A DNA stretch of 21,242 bases from an uncultured Enterocloster sp. (GTDB taxonomy: Bacteria; Bacillota; Clostridia; Lachnospirales; Lachnospiraceae): contig CALWMT010000011.1 in assembly GCA_944382045.1 (NCBI GenBank), positions 1 through 21,242 on the forward strand. The letters are read 5' to 3'. The position numbers and the translations under genes are program-made. Below the pieces are notes generated by a model. The model was not told the origin of the DNA, did not search any database, and saw only the letters and a list, made by a program, of their open reading frames with translations. Below are positions 1-7,665 of this stretch, one piece after another (position 1 is the first letter of the stretch; every line of letters begins with the position of its first letter).

Positions 1-13
1 AAGAGGTCTGCCG

Positions 14-994
14 ATGCCCGGCTTTACTACACATTATATATTAGGCATGAAGGCGTACAATGACATGCCGCAGAACAATCTGAAATTTATTATTGCCAAG
101 TACCGCTGGCTGTATCAGCTGGGTCTTCAGGGGCCGGATATGTTTTTTTATAATCTGCCCATCCTGCGCCACAGAGACCATCGGAATGTCGGCTCCTATA
201 TGCATGAGCATCATGTGAATGATTTTTTCCGCTGCTGCTTTCTCCAGCTGGCCCGCATTGATTCCCGCCAGCAGAGAGAGCAGGGGCTGGCCTTTATGTG
301 CGGCTTTCTCTGCCATTATATAGGAGATTCTATCTGCCATCCCTACGTGTATGGCAGAATTGCATACGATATCCAGCATCCAGGTGCCTACTATCACGGC
401 CTCCACGCAAAGCTGGAGAACGATATCGATGCCCTTCTTCTGATGAAATACAAAAAAAAGAAGCCCTCCCAGTTCAACCAGGCAGCTACGATCTGCCTCA
501 ATGGAATGGAAACCCAGTTTATATCTCGTTTCCTCTCCACCTGTATCAATGAGGCGTTTTATCCTCTGAGCTACAAGAACCGCTACCAGGTGACCGCCGG
601 GATGATTCACCGTTCGATTCTCGCCCTGCGCTTCGGCTGCCGGACTCTGGCTGACCCCAACAGCCGTAAAAAGGACAAAGTGGAATTTTTTGAATCCCTG
701 TTCTTCAAGAATCCGGTTGCCTCCAGCAAGCTGGTCACCGACACGGTGGAGGATCCTGTATGGAGCCTGAACCTGCACCATGAAACCTGGTGCAATCCCT
801 GGGACAAGCGCATTGCCTCCCAGGCCTCCTTTCCCAATCTGTTTAAGCAGTGCTTAAAAAAGCTCAATACCGATTTTTATCTGATCAGCTCCATGCTGGA
901 GTCTGGCCATACGCTGCAGCTTTCCCTGCTGGAGACCCTGCTCGCTGAGCTGGGAAACTACTCATACCACAGCGGCCTCCCCTGTGATGATTAA
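14..994 (+). CDS. Zinc-dependent phospholipase C family protein
   Basis: 326 aa, resembling the zinc-dependent phospholipase C / S1-P1 nuclease-like fold (Zn_dep_PLPC family), whose characterised members hydrolyse phospholipid head groups using three zinc ions. The likely ligands occur in the expected order: His7, Asp42 (GPDMF), His64 (in MHEH), His101 and Asp105 in CHYIGD, His109, and His131 with Glu135 as an HxxxE pair. No signal peptide or membrane segment is visible, unlike the secreted clostridial toxins, so it is probably intracellular or non-classical. The start follows AAGAGG at 1-6 with 7 nt spacing. It is a single gene convergent with the metallo-beta-lactamase unit, and its stop codon lies in the loop of a hairpin. 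The fold is fairly sure; the substrate is not known and phospholipase activity is inferred from the family only. Confidence 0.82.
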   Translation: MPGFTTHYILGMKAYNDMPQNNLKFIIAKYRWLYQLGLQGPDMFFYNLPILRHRDHRNVGSYMHEHHVNDFFRCCFLQLARIDSRQQREQGLAFMCGFLCHYIGDSICHPYVYGRIAYDIQHPGAYYHGLHAKLENDIDALLLMKYKKKKPSQFNQAATICLNGMETQFISRFLSTCINEAFYPLSYKNRYQVTAGMIHRSILALRFGCRTLADPNSRKKDKVEFFESLFFKNPVASSKLVTDTVEDPVWSLNLHHETWCNPWDKRIASQASFPNLFKQCLKKLNTDFYLISSMLESGHTLQLSLLETLLAELGNYSYHSGLPCDD

Positions 995-1009
995 ATCACA
1001 GGGAAGGCC
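974..1009. terminator. Bidirectional hairpin between convergent genes
   Basis: A 15-bp stem with one mismatch (974-988 with 995-1009) and a 6-nt loop holds the TAA stop of the phospholipase-like gene. The next gene on the opposite strand ends at 1019. No strong T-run follows on either side, so termination is inferred from placement and stem strength. Confidence 0.5.
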
Positions 1010-1018
1010 TGCCCTATC

Positions 1019-2173
1019 TTATTCAATAATCTGGTCACCATCTTTTACGCAGTAGCTTGTCTTCACGCCCAGACGGACCATCCAGTTTTTCGTCTCCATG
1101 GTCGACCAGGGGCCGCTTCCGGCTCCGCCGCCGTTGTCATTGTCCCAGAGCCACTGGGGTGTTGGCCAGAGCGCTATGCTGGGACGGAGGGCCTTGTACA
1201 CCTCATAGGTCACGCCGCTCTGCCCGTGGTGGGCCAGCTGGACAATATCGCAGTCCAGAGCTCCCAGGTCATGCTCCGACATAAGCTTGTTTCCGCCGCT
1301 TATGGCCAGATCCCCCAGGAACACTACATTGGTTCCGTTGAGGGAAACCAGGTAGGCCACACTGCTGTTGTTGATCACATCGCTGGTCAGCTTATAGGCC
1401 TGGTTGAGTACCTGGATCCGCGCAGGTCCGGCCTCAATTACCTGTCCGGAGACAATATCTCCGTGAAGGACCTCCGGCGATACCTTGGCGAAGGCCCCCT
1501 TGACATAGGACACCATGCTGGCCACATCCGCGTCATTCTGCGCGTACCACTCATCCTCCAGGAAGGAATAGTAGATGCCGTCAATTACAATCTCCCCGCT
1601 GTGGCTGTACAGAATATCCGCGAGAGCTCCTATATGATCCGTATCCGGATGGGTGAGCAGCCAGGCCTGAACATGGCCGCCCTTCTGCTTGATCTGGTTT
1701 AAGAGAAATTCCGCGTTGGCTCTCCAGCCTCCGTCCACCACAATCAGGCCGCCGGCCCCCGTCTCGATAATCACGGAAAGGCTTTGGGCATCGGTATCAT
1801 GGTTGGCGTACATGGTGAGACGGCCCGGCCCAAAGAGGGAGGAGGAATCCGTCACTGGGGTGGAAACCGCGCCGAAGGCCATCACCTGCGCGCTCCCGCC
1901 TGCGGCAGCTCCCTGGGCCGCTTGGCCGGCAGCCTGTCCAGCCCCTGTCTCAGCCGGAACCGGCGTCAATATATCCTGGGCCGCCTGCACAGCGGTCTGT
2001 CCGTCATCAATCACCAGCGTCCCCGGTGACTGGAGCGCCTGATGCTCCGCAAAGGGCTCGGAGGAGGTCATGGCAAAGCTTTCAAGATTCAATCCCCGTC
2101 CGCCCGCCATCAGCATGATTGCTGCCAGGAGGCCGGCTGCCGCGCGTCTCCAGTATTTGTCAATTCTCGCCAT
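1019..2173 (-). CDS. Secreted ComEC-like metallo-beta-lactamase-fold hydrolase
   Basis: 384 aa. The N-terminus has basic residues followed by a hydrophobic run (about residues 11-25), consistent with a signal peptide or membrane anchor. An Ala/Gly/Gln-rich low-complexity linker follows (about 60-95). The catalytic domain spans about 115-384. It has the metal-binding THPDTDH motif (174-180), FLGD (285-288) and HHG (315-317). This is the arrangement of the beta-lactamase-like domain of ComEC/Rec2 and of stand-alone relatives, which are metal-dependent hydrolases, some acting on nucleic acid or phosphodiesters. There are no competence-channel membrane segments, so it is not a whole ComEC. The ATG follows AGAGGG at good spacing. 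It lies 13 nt downstream of the lipoprotein gene, almost certainly in one operon. The fold is secure; the substrate is unknown. Confidence 0.83.
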   Translation of the reverse strand: MARIDKYWRRAAAGLLAAIMLMAGGRGLNLESFAMTSSEPFAEHQALQSPGTLVIDDGQTAVQAAQDILTPVPAETGAGQAAGQAAQGAAAGGSAQVMAFGAVSTPVTDSSSLFGPGRLTMYANHDTDAQSLSVIIETGAGGLIVVDGGWRANAEFLLNQIKQKGGHVQAWLLTHPDTDHIGALADILYSHSGEIVIDGIYYSFLEDEWYAQNDADVASMVSYVKGAFAKVSPEVLHGDIVSGQVIEAGPARIQVLNQAYKLTSDVINNSSVAYLVSLNGTNVVFLGDLAISGGNKLMSEHDLGALDCDIVQLAHHGQSGVTYEVYKALRPSIALWPTPQWLWDNDNGGGAGSGPWSTMETKNWMVRLGVKTSYCVKDGDQIIE

Positions 2174-2186
2174 AATAATCCCTCTC

Positions 2187-2738
2187 TCAATCTACAAGGG
2201 CAACTAACGCCCTCTGCTCGCCTGCCTTCATGGTATCATTCATAAGGTATGCGCTCTCATCGCCCTCATCGTCATAGTAGAATACCTGGACGCATACGTC
2301 ATGCTCGTCAAAAAAGCTGCCGTAGTAGGTGTCATCCTGGCCGCCCTCAGGGTCCGGCGCTTCGTAATAAAAATTCTGGGTCGCAGTAGATTCTCCAATT
2401 ACCTTCAGCACATCCTGCGCATAGGAAATGGCGTCCGCTCCGGTGGTCTGGTGCGTAACTGGAATCAAAACTGTCAGGGAATCTGTGGCGGCGTCATATC
2501 TGGCATCCAGATCCAGCACAAAGTCCGCATACACTCCATAGGGATCCATGAAGGCATCCCGAAGATCCTCTCTGACCTCCAGCCAGTCGATCGGAATGTC
2601 CTCATTCACCTCAAGATCCGGAACGCCGTCTCCCTCGATGGTGCCGCTGGTAGGCGATACAATGTTGCTCTGTGTACAGCCGCAGAGAAGAGCGGCGGAT
2701 GCTGTCAAAATCACTGCCAATTTCTTCCAATTTATCAT
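2187..2738 (-). CDS. Putative lipoprotein of unknown function
   Basis: 183 aa. A type II signal peptide is clear: basic start, hydrophobic core and the lipobox LCGC, with Cys21 as the lipidated residue. The mature part is acidic and rich in Asp, Glu and Tyr, suggesting an exported soluble domain held at the outer face of the membrane. I do not recognise a family. The start follows AGGAGG with 9 nt spacing and a TATAAT box lies about 35 nt further upstream. It is the first gene of a two-gene unit with the secreted metallo-beta-lactamase-fold protein, so the two may act together at the cell surface. That link rests on context alone. Confidence 0.75.
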   Translation of the reverse strand: MINWKKLAVILTASAALLCGCTQSNIVSPTSGTIEGDGVPDLEVNEDIPIDWLEVREDLRDAFMDPYGVYADFVLDLDARYDAATDSLTVLIPVTHQTTGADAISYAQDVLKVIGESTATQNFYYEAPDPEGGQDDTYYGSFFDEHDVCVQVFYYDDEGDESAYLMNDTMKAGEQRALVALVD

Positions 2739-2770
2739 TATAGAAAACCTCCTGATTTTTTAACGGTAAT

Positions 2771-2799
2771 ATTATAACGAAGTTTCCAAGGATTTAACA
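2771..2799 (-). promoter_or_regulatory. Predicted promoter of the lipoprotein/MBL operon
   Basis: On the minus strand, TATAAT (2771-2776) is preceded by a 17-nt spacer and a weak -35 TGTTAA (2794-2799). It points at the lipoprotein gene and is divergent from the transporter promoter. Confidence 0.5.
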
Positions 2800-2841
2800 G
2801 TCCTTTTTTCTTACGAAATTATGTTATTTTTATAATTCCCC

Positions 2842-2870
2842 TTGATTTTTGCAATATGTAATGTTATCAT
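2842..2870 (+). promoter_or_regulatory. Predicted promoter of the BCCT transporter gene
   Basis: TTGATT (2842-2847), a 17-nt spacer and TATCAT (2865-2870) form a plausible sigma-A promoter 55 nt before the chosen start codon. The surrounding 2739-2925 region is AT-rich intergenic DNA shared with the divergent lipoprotein promoter. Confidence 0.5.
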
Positions 2871-2907
2871 GTTCAATATAATTTATTTTTACATATTTTT
2901 GAACATG
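2868..2907 (+). repeat. Inverted repeat in transporter leader, possible operator
   Basis: Perfect 9-bp arms CATGTTCAA (2868-2876) and TTGAACATG (2899-2907) are separated by 22 nt. They begin at the predicted -10 box and end just before the GAGGAGG ribosome binding site. They could be two half-sites of a regulator or an RNA stem that occludes the leader; no regulator gene is adjacent to decide this. Confidence 0.45.
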
Positions 2908-2925
2908 TTTGAGGAGGTATCTGTC

Positions 2926-4551
2926 ATGCAAAATAAATCCCAGCCGGAAAAGACAACCCTGCTGAAGCAAATGGATTGGGTGACGACTCTGATTCCCTTT
3001 GTGTGCATTCTGCTGCTCTGCTTTTTATTTATGGTGTATCCCGCGGGCTCCTCTTCTATTCTGGGATCCATTCGATTTTTCCTGGGCGATCAGCTGGGAA
3101 GCTATTATCTGATCCTGGGACTGGCCGCTGTGATCTGCTCCCTCTACATGGCCTTTTCTCCCTATGGAAAAATACGCCTTGGAAATCTTCCTAAGCCCCA
3201 ATATTCCTCCTTCCAGTGGGGCTCCATGATGTTTACCGCCGGACTGGCGGCAGACATTCTGTTTTACTCTCTCTGTGAATGGATGCTGTATGCAGGTGAG
3301 CCGCATATCGCGGAGATGGGTGCCATGCAGGACTGGGCCGGTACCTATCCTCTTTTTCACTGGGGACCTATTCCCTGGAGCTTTTATATCATTTTAGCTG
3401 TTTCCTTCGGCTTTATGATTCATGTGCGCAGGAGGAGCAAGCAGAAATATTCGGAGGCCTGCCGTGCCCTTCTGGGCAGCCGGGTAGATGGGATTTGGGG
3501 AAGGCTCATTGACCTGACCGCTGTTTTTGCCCTGTTAGCAGGTACCGCCACAACCTTCGCCCTGGCTACCCCTCTTCTGTCCATGGCACTGAGCAGGGTC
3601 TTTGGGATACCGGAAACGAATTTTCTCACCATCGCTATTCTGGCTGTAATCTGCCTGGTTTATACGCTGGCCGTATACTTTGGCATGAAGGGTGTGGCCC
3701 GTCTGGCCGCCTCCTGTGTATATCTGTTTTTTGGTCTGCTGGCATACTTTTTCTTCTGCGGCGGACAGATGCGTTTTATTGTGGAAACAGGGCTTACCTC
3801 CCTGGGCAATCTGACTCAGAATTTTATTGGCATGGCCACCTGGACCGACTCCCTGCGCACCTCCTCCTTTCCCCAGAATTGGACAATTTTCTACTGGGCA
3901 TACTGGATGGTGTGGTGCGTGGCAACTCCTTTCTTCATCGGAACCATAAGCAGAGGCCGGACGATCCGCCAGACCGTGCTGGGAGGATACTTCTTCGGCC
4001 TGGCCGGCACATTTACTTCCTTTATCATTCTGGGGAATCAAGGTCTTGGCCTGCAGCTTTCCGGCAGGCTGGATCTGTTGGGAATATATGCTGAGACACA
4101 GGATCTATATCAGACCATTATTGCCATTTTTGAAACGCTGCCCCTGGCAAAGGCTGGTCTGGTCCTCCTGGCGCTGACTATGATTGCCTTTTACGCAACC
4201 TCCTTCGACGCCCTTGCCATTGTTGCCAGCTCTTACTCCTACAAGTCTCTGGACGCTGACGAGGAGCCTGATAAGCGTGTGAAGCTCTTCTGGGCTGTGC
4301 TTTTAATGCTCCTTCCCATCGCCTTGATTTTTTCGGAGAATTCCATGACGAACCTGCAGACCGTGTCCATCATTGCTGCGTTTCCCATAGGAATTATCAT
4401 CTTTCTCATTGTTTGGAGCTTTTTTAAGGATGCTAAGCGCTATCTGGCGGAGCTGCCGCAGGCAGACCTCCAAGCGCATATCCCGGGCAAAGAAAAAGAG
4501 CCGGCAAAAGGAACCGACCCGGAGACCACTGCTGTGAGTGAAGAAAAATAG
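2926..4551 (+). CDS. BCCT family transporter (betaine/carnitine/choline type)
   Basis: 541 aa with about 12 hydrophobic segments. Members of the betaine-carnitine-choline transporter family move quaternary-ammonium compounds across the cytoplasmic membrane for osmoprotection or catabolism. The family signature is visible as NWTIFYWAYW (318-327), followed by ISRGRTIR (341-348) and an HWG-PW motif after transmembrane segment 3. The third segment reads AGLAADILFYSLCEW, without the Gly-rich GxGxG run of sodium-coupled BetP. The hydrophilic C-terminal tail is charged (Lys/Glu/Pro) and could be regulatory. The open frame reaches back to 2842, but ATG 2926 follows GAGGAGG (2911-2917) at 8 nt and is the better start. 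The gene stands alone between two divergent or convergent neighbours. The family is sure; the substrate is not. Confidence 0.93.
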   Translation: MQNKSQPEKTTLLKQMDWVTTLIPFVCILLLCFLFMVYPAGSSSILGSIRFFLGDQLGSYYLILGLAAVICSLYMAFSPYGKIRLGNLPKPQYSSFQWGSMMFTAGLAADILFYSLCEWMLYAGEPHIAEMGAMQDWAGTYPLFHWGPIPWSFYIILAVSFGFMIHVRRRSKQKYSEACRALLGSRVDGIWGRLIDLTAVFALLAGTATTFALATPLLSMALSRVFGIPETNFLTIAILAVICLVYTLAVYFGMKGVARLAASCVYLFFGLLAYFFFCGGQMRFIVETGLTSLGNLTQNFIGMATWTDSLRTSSFPQNWTIFYWAYWMVWCVATPFFIGTISRGRTIRQTVLGGYFFGLAGTFTSFIILGNQGLGLQLSGRLDLLGIYAETQDLYQTIIAIFETLPLAKAGLVLLALTMIAFYATSFDALAIVASSYSYKSLDADEEPDKRVKLFWAVLLMLLPIALIFSENSMTNLQTVSIIAAFPIGIIIFLIVWSFFKDAKRYLAELPQADLQAHIPGKEKEPAKGTDPETTAVSEEK

Positions 4552-4574
4552 AGCTGCACGCCTCTATAACCTTT

Positions 4575-4612
4575 AGAAAAGCGAGGGCTGTATCACTTCC
4601 GCGCCCTCGCTT
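4575..4612. terminator. Hairpin terminator between transporter and HPr-like gene
   Basis: A perfect 10-bp stem (4579-4588 with 4603-4612) encloses a 14-nt loop. On the minus strand it is followed directly by TTTTCT (complement of 4575-4580), so it fits a rho-independent terminator for the HPr-like gene. It also lies 27 nt past the transporter stop and may serve both directions. Confidence 0.7.
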
Positions 4613-4652
4613 ACTGCTGCTCGTGCATAAATATGTACACTTCCTTTATCCT

Positions 4653-4901
4653 TTAGTTATCCTGCAACAGAATTCTTTGAATCCTGTCCTCCGCCTCTGT
4701 CTCATCACTTCCCTTAAAGTAAAAAGTCAGAAACCCCCGCATCCTCAGATTCTTCATCTCATCGTACTGCTTCAGATTAGCCCTGGCCTTGTCATCACTC
4801 ACGTAAATATCACAAGAAAACTGATTGGCTGTCTGAATTAGATAGGAAATGGGAATCGGATTGAATGCTCTTTCCCTGCTGTCTATTCGCCTAGTCAACA
4901 T
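4653..4901 (-). CDS. HPr-like protein lacking phosphorylation sites
   Basis: 82 aa, the usual size of HPr, the phosphocarrier of the sugar phosphotransferase system. It can be aligned by eye along the whole fold, including a conserved DIY in the second strand and an acidic C-terminal helix. At the active site, where HPr has LHARPAS, it has FNPIPIS (13-19): Asn14 replaces the phosphorylated His and Ile16 the Arg. Gln45 replaces regulatory Ser46. It therefore cannot work as a normal phosphocarrier and may be a regulatory or decoy paralog. The start follows GAGGTG with 7-8 nt spacing, and a TTGATT/TATTCT promoter and a terminator frame it as a single-gene unit. The assignment is by remote similarity; other small alpha/beta proteins are possible. 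Confidence 0.62.
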   Translation of the reverse strand: MLTRRIDSRERAFNPIPISYLIQTANQFSCDIYVSDDKARANLKQYDEMKNLRMRGFLTFYFKGSDETEAEDRIQRILLQDN

Positions 4902-4980
4902 ACGATCACCTCGTTTCTATGCTGCATTGACGACGGGTTACCACTCTCCTTTGAATCAATATACTCACCTTTATATCAAA

Positions 4981-5009
4981 AGAATAACATTTTCCTTACG
5001 AAAAATCAA
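4981..5009 (-). promoter_or_regulatory. Predicted promoter of the HPr-like gene
   Basis: On the minus strand TTGATT (5004-5009), a 17-nt spacer and TATTCT (4981-4986) precede the gene with a leader of about 70 nt. The region 4902-5047 is otherwise AT-rich and non-coding. Confidence 0.4.
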
Positions 5010-5047
5010 GATTTTGTTGATGATTATTTCTTAATTTTCAATTAATT

Positions 5048-5158
5048 TAAGAGAAACATTCCCATTTTACCGTCAATATTCGACACTCCGCCTTCCCTGC
5101 CGAAGAAGGCGCATCCGCTCAGGTAAAATGGGAATGCATAAAAATACATTTTCTCTTA
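5048..5158 (-). repeat. Large nested inverted repeat at the end of the TolC-like operon
   Basis: A perfect 15-bp arm pair, CATTCCCATTTTACC (5057-5071) with its complement (5122-5136), encloses about 50 nt that contain a second hairpin (CGCCTTC with GAAGGCG, near 5089-5111). An outer 9-bp pair (5048-5056 with 5150-5158) includes the stop codon of the second TolC-like gene. Its position right after the last gene suggests a terminator or 3' RNA-protection structure, although the T-rich tail is weak. A small mobile repeat is the alternative. Confidence 0.6.
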
Positions 5159-6394
5159 TTCCGCACTGACGGTGACGCCCTTCACCGCCCAATCATAGTT
5201 CTGCATTGCCTGCTGAAGAGCCAAATCTGCGCAGGTAAATCCCGACTGCGCCTGAAGATAGGCCAGCTCCTGCTGCAGATATCCCAGCTGGCTTAAGCTT
5301 CCATTCTGCCATTGAAGCTGCGCTGCATTCCAGGTAAGCTGCGCGCTCTGCATGGCTGTTGCCGCAGAATCGTAGGCTGCCTTCTGCTCCAGGATCGTAT
5401 CGTAGAGCGTCTGTATGCTGGACCGCAGACTGTCCTCGCTGTACTCCACATTGCGAAGCTTATTCTTTGTCTGTGTTGTTGTCTTTGTCGTCCGGACCTG
5501 GAGATCTGACATGCCGCCGCCCGCAGAGGATCGCAGACTGATCAGCTCGTAATTATTTCCCACCGCCTTCTCCTTATCCGCGTTCACGTCAATAGAGGCA
5601 ATGGCCCCCACATCTGCTGCGGGAACCGGACCAATCTCCGGGTTTTCGTCCGCGTCATACCCTGTAAAGCTGCACAGGCTTTTGTAAAGCTGGCTGATTG
5701 TGTCATCCAGGCTGTTTAAGGTGCTCCCTGCAGAGGCCGCCTGGGCCGCCGCAGAGAGCACATCGCCGCTCACCGCCAGTCCCTGAGCCTCCATCGTCTG
5801 CTGGATCTGGCGGGCAGTCTCCGCAATTTCGAGTGCCTTAGCTGCCACAGCCCGCTGAGAGAGGAGCTGCTCGTACTGGTTCATGAGGAGCTGAACATTG
5901 TATACCAGTGTGTTGAGCTGCCGGTTCAAGGTTTTTTCATTTCTTGCCCCAGATTTCTCCATTGACCGATCCAGAGATGCTGCCGTGCTCCGCATCTGTT
6001 TGGCCGTCATCCGATTTGTAACAATCTCTGTCTGCACATCCACTATATCTGAAGCCGGTATCTGGTCGATGGCATCCTCCAGCGCTTCCGCCTGATCGAG
6101 CAGATCCCTCGCCATAATCCGGCTTTCCACTGCAATCTGTGCCTGATCCTCTTCTGAATTTTCCATCCTGTCATAAGCGCTTTTTATGGGGCCGTAAAAA
6201 TTCTTAATCAAATCGGGGATCTCCTCATACTCCATATGGCTGTCCTCAAGCTGTGCCATATAGGCAAGATACTCCTGTGTCGGAGCCTCCCCCGGGCCAT
6301 CTGCCAGCACCTCCGCTGGAAATACCAACGCTAGCAAAAAAGCACACCCTGCGGCTGCAGTCCGCTTAAAAAATTCTTTCCGAATCATTCGCAT
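5156..6394 (-). CDS. Secreted TolC-like (OEP family) coiled-coil protein, copy 2
   Basis: 412 aa. A signal peptide with Lys/Arg start, hydrophobic core and cleavage near VLADG (about residue 32) is followed by long Gln/Ala/Glu-rich helices. These match the outer-membrane efflux protein (OEP/TolC) repeat pattern, with two coiled-coil halves and a C-terminal ending NYDWAVKGV. In Gram-negatives TolC is the outer-membrane exit duct; in a monoderm the role is unclear and may be an envelope-spanning or wall-associated scaffold. It is clearly homologous to the upstream gene, which ends with a similar YDWNVKG motif, so the pair arose by duplication. The gap between them is 16 nt. GGGGAGGAG lies 4-5 nt before the chosen ATG; a second ATG two codons later is also possible. 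No transporter genes are adjacent. Confidence 0.75.
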   Translation of the reverse strand: MRMIRKEFFKRTAAAGCAFLLALVFPAEVLADGPGEAPTQEYLAYMAQLEDSHMEYEEIPDLIKNFYGPIKSAYDRMENSEEDQAQIAVESRIMARDLLDQAEALEDAIDQIPASDIVDVQTEIVTNRMTAKQMRSTAASLDRSMEKSGARNEKTLNRQLNTLVYNVQLLMNQYEQLLSQRAVAAKALEIAETARQIQQTMEAQGLAVSGDVLSAAAQAASAGSTLNSLDDTISQLYKSLCSFTGYDADENPEIGPVPAADVGAIASIDVNADKEKAVGNNYELISLRSSAGGGMSDLQVRTTKTTTQTKNKLRNVEYSEDSLRSSIQTLYDTILEQKAAYDSAATAMQSAQLTWNAAQLQWQNGSLSQLGYLQQELAYLQAQSGFTCADLALQQAMQNYDWAVKGVTVSAE

Positions 6395-6410
6395 CTGTCT
6401 CCTCCCCTTT

Positions 6411-7634
6411 CTAATTCGAGGTGGTAAGGCCCTTTACATTCCAGTCATAGCCTTCCATCGCAAGGAGAAGCTGGAGCTTCTGGGAGTTCACGCTGTTCTT
6501 AGCTGAAATATAAGCATTCTCCGCTGTCTTATATTCCAGCTCTGTACCCTGGCCCACGCTCTTTTTGACCGCCGCTTCGTTCAGGTCAACCGCCGCTGTC
6601 TCCAGCTGTATCTGCGCTGCGTTCAGTGCATCCCTGGCCGTCAGCACTGTGTCATACTGGGTTCGCAGGGAGCGAAGAGCCGTATCCTTCGCATTCTGGA
6701 TGTCCACCTGATTGGCCTCCACCAGATCCTGGCTGCTCAAATTTCCCGCCTTTTTCTCATAATATTTCACATCGTAATTATTGGCCGCAGCGGTCTGAGA
6801 GTCTGCCTCTGGATTCATAGAATCAATCCGGCTAAGATCCGGTTCCGGCACCGGCATGATCTCCGGCTGGGCATCCACATCCCAGCCAAGCATCAGGCAG
6901 AGCCCTCGGTGTACATTCTCTGCTGACTTCTGCGCGGAGAGAATCGCACTGTCTTGATCCTGCACACTCTTCTGCGCATTTAGCACATCTATCTGCGTAG
7001 CCATGCCCACAGCCTGCTGGGCCTGGGCCACTTGGTACTGCGCCTCCAGCAAATCACGGGTGCTCTGCAGCGTCTCCAAATTGTATTGCGACTGCTCATA
7101 AGTCACCATCAGCTGCTGGGCCTGATATACAAGACTCGCCTCTGTCTGATCATATTGGATTTTCTCCATATCCGCATCCTGATAATTATTATCTGCCTGC
7201 TGCGTCAAAAGGTTAGCAGAATAGCGCAGGCTGGCCGCCGATACATCATCATCCACAGAATCCACCTGATCCCAGATATCCTGAATATCATCCATATAGG
7301 CGTCGTACACATCATTCAAATCCTTATTCCTCTGATCCGCATAGGTGGACCGGTTGCTGCGCACAGTAGGATTATATTCATGAATAAGGTCCGCCAGCTC
7401 GCCATATTCCATCACATTGTCCCGAAGGGAGGCCCATTTTTCCTCTGTGTAGGCAAACTCCGGGCTCAAGTCCTGATTATAATTTGGTGCGGGCGGCTCG
7501 GGCGGCTGATATGTATTGTCATCCGGATGATTTACTGCCGCAAATGCGGAAAATGGCATTGCCGCTGTCATAGCTGCCGCTGTTAAAATAGCCGTCAAAC
7601 GACGTTTGCATATCTTCTTGTTCTGCTGTCTCAT
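6411..7634 (-). CDS. Secreted TolC-like (OEP family) coiled-coil protein, copy 1
   Basis: 407 aa. The signal peptide has a basic start, an Ala-rich core and likely cleavage at AFA-A (about residue 32). A Pro-rich stretch (about 43-50) precedes a long helical region. Residues 209-220 read VGMATQIDVLNA, a hallmark of TolC-family proteins (VGxxTxxDVLxA), and the two halves repeat the same helix-loop plan. The ATG follows GAGGAG with 9 nt spacing. It sits 31 nt after the TetR-type regulator gene and 16 nt before its own paralog, so the three are probably one transcript controlled by the regulator. The family call is good. Function in a presumed monoderm cell is inference; partners (adaptor and pump) must be encoded elsewhere or not needed. 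Confidence 0.8.
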   Translation of the reverse strand: MRQQNKKICKRRLTAILTAAAMTAAMPFSAFAAVNHPDDNTYQPPEPPAPNYNQDLSPEFAYTEEKWASLRDNVMEYGELADLIHEYNPTVRSNRSTYADQRNKDLNDVYDAYMDDIQDIWDQVDSVDDDVSAASLRYSANLLTQQADNNYQDADMEKIQYDQTEASLVYQAQQLMVTYEQSQYNLETLQSTRDLLEAQYQVAQAQQAVGMATQIDVLNAQKSVQDQDSAILSAQKSAENVHRGLCLMLGWDVDAQPEIMPVPEPDLSRIDSMNPEADSQTAAANNYDVKYYEKKAGNLSSQDLVEANQVDIQNAKDTALRSLRTQYDTVLTARDALNAAQIQLETAAVDLNEAAVKKSVGQGTELEYKTAENAYISAKNSVNSQKLQLLLAMEGYDWNVKGLTTSN

Positions 7635-7665
7635 TCTTATATTCTCCTCTTTCTGAAATAAATGA

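Noticed and set aside
41..781. A 246-codon minus-strand frame opposite the phospholipase-like gene
   Set aside because: The plus-strand frame has the full zinc-ligand set and a ribosome binding site; the minus frame shows no family and is a shadow.
2785..2810. Short AAGGA/TCCTT hairpin followed by T-run in the divergent intergenic region
   Set aside because: Only 5 bp in each arm, and no gene on the plus strand ends there, so a terminator is unlikely.
2842..2925. An upstream start for the BCCT transporter adding 28 residues
   Set aside because: This stretch holds the predicted promoter and the inverted repeat, and ATG 2926 has a strong ribosome binding site; the added residues are not family-like.
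7032..7586. A 184-codon Ile/Leu-rich open frame on the plus strand that could look like a membrane protein
   Set aside because: It is the complement of the coiled-coil TolC-like gene: Asp/Asn/Gln-rich codons read backwards give Ile, Leu and Val.
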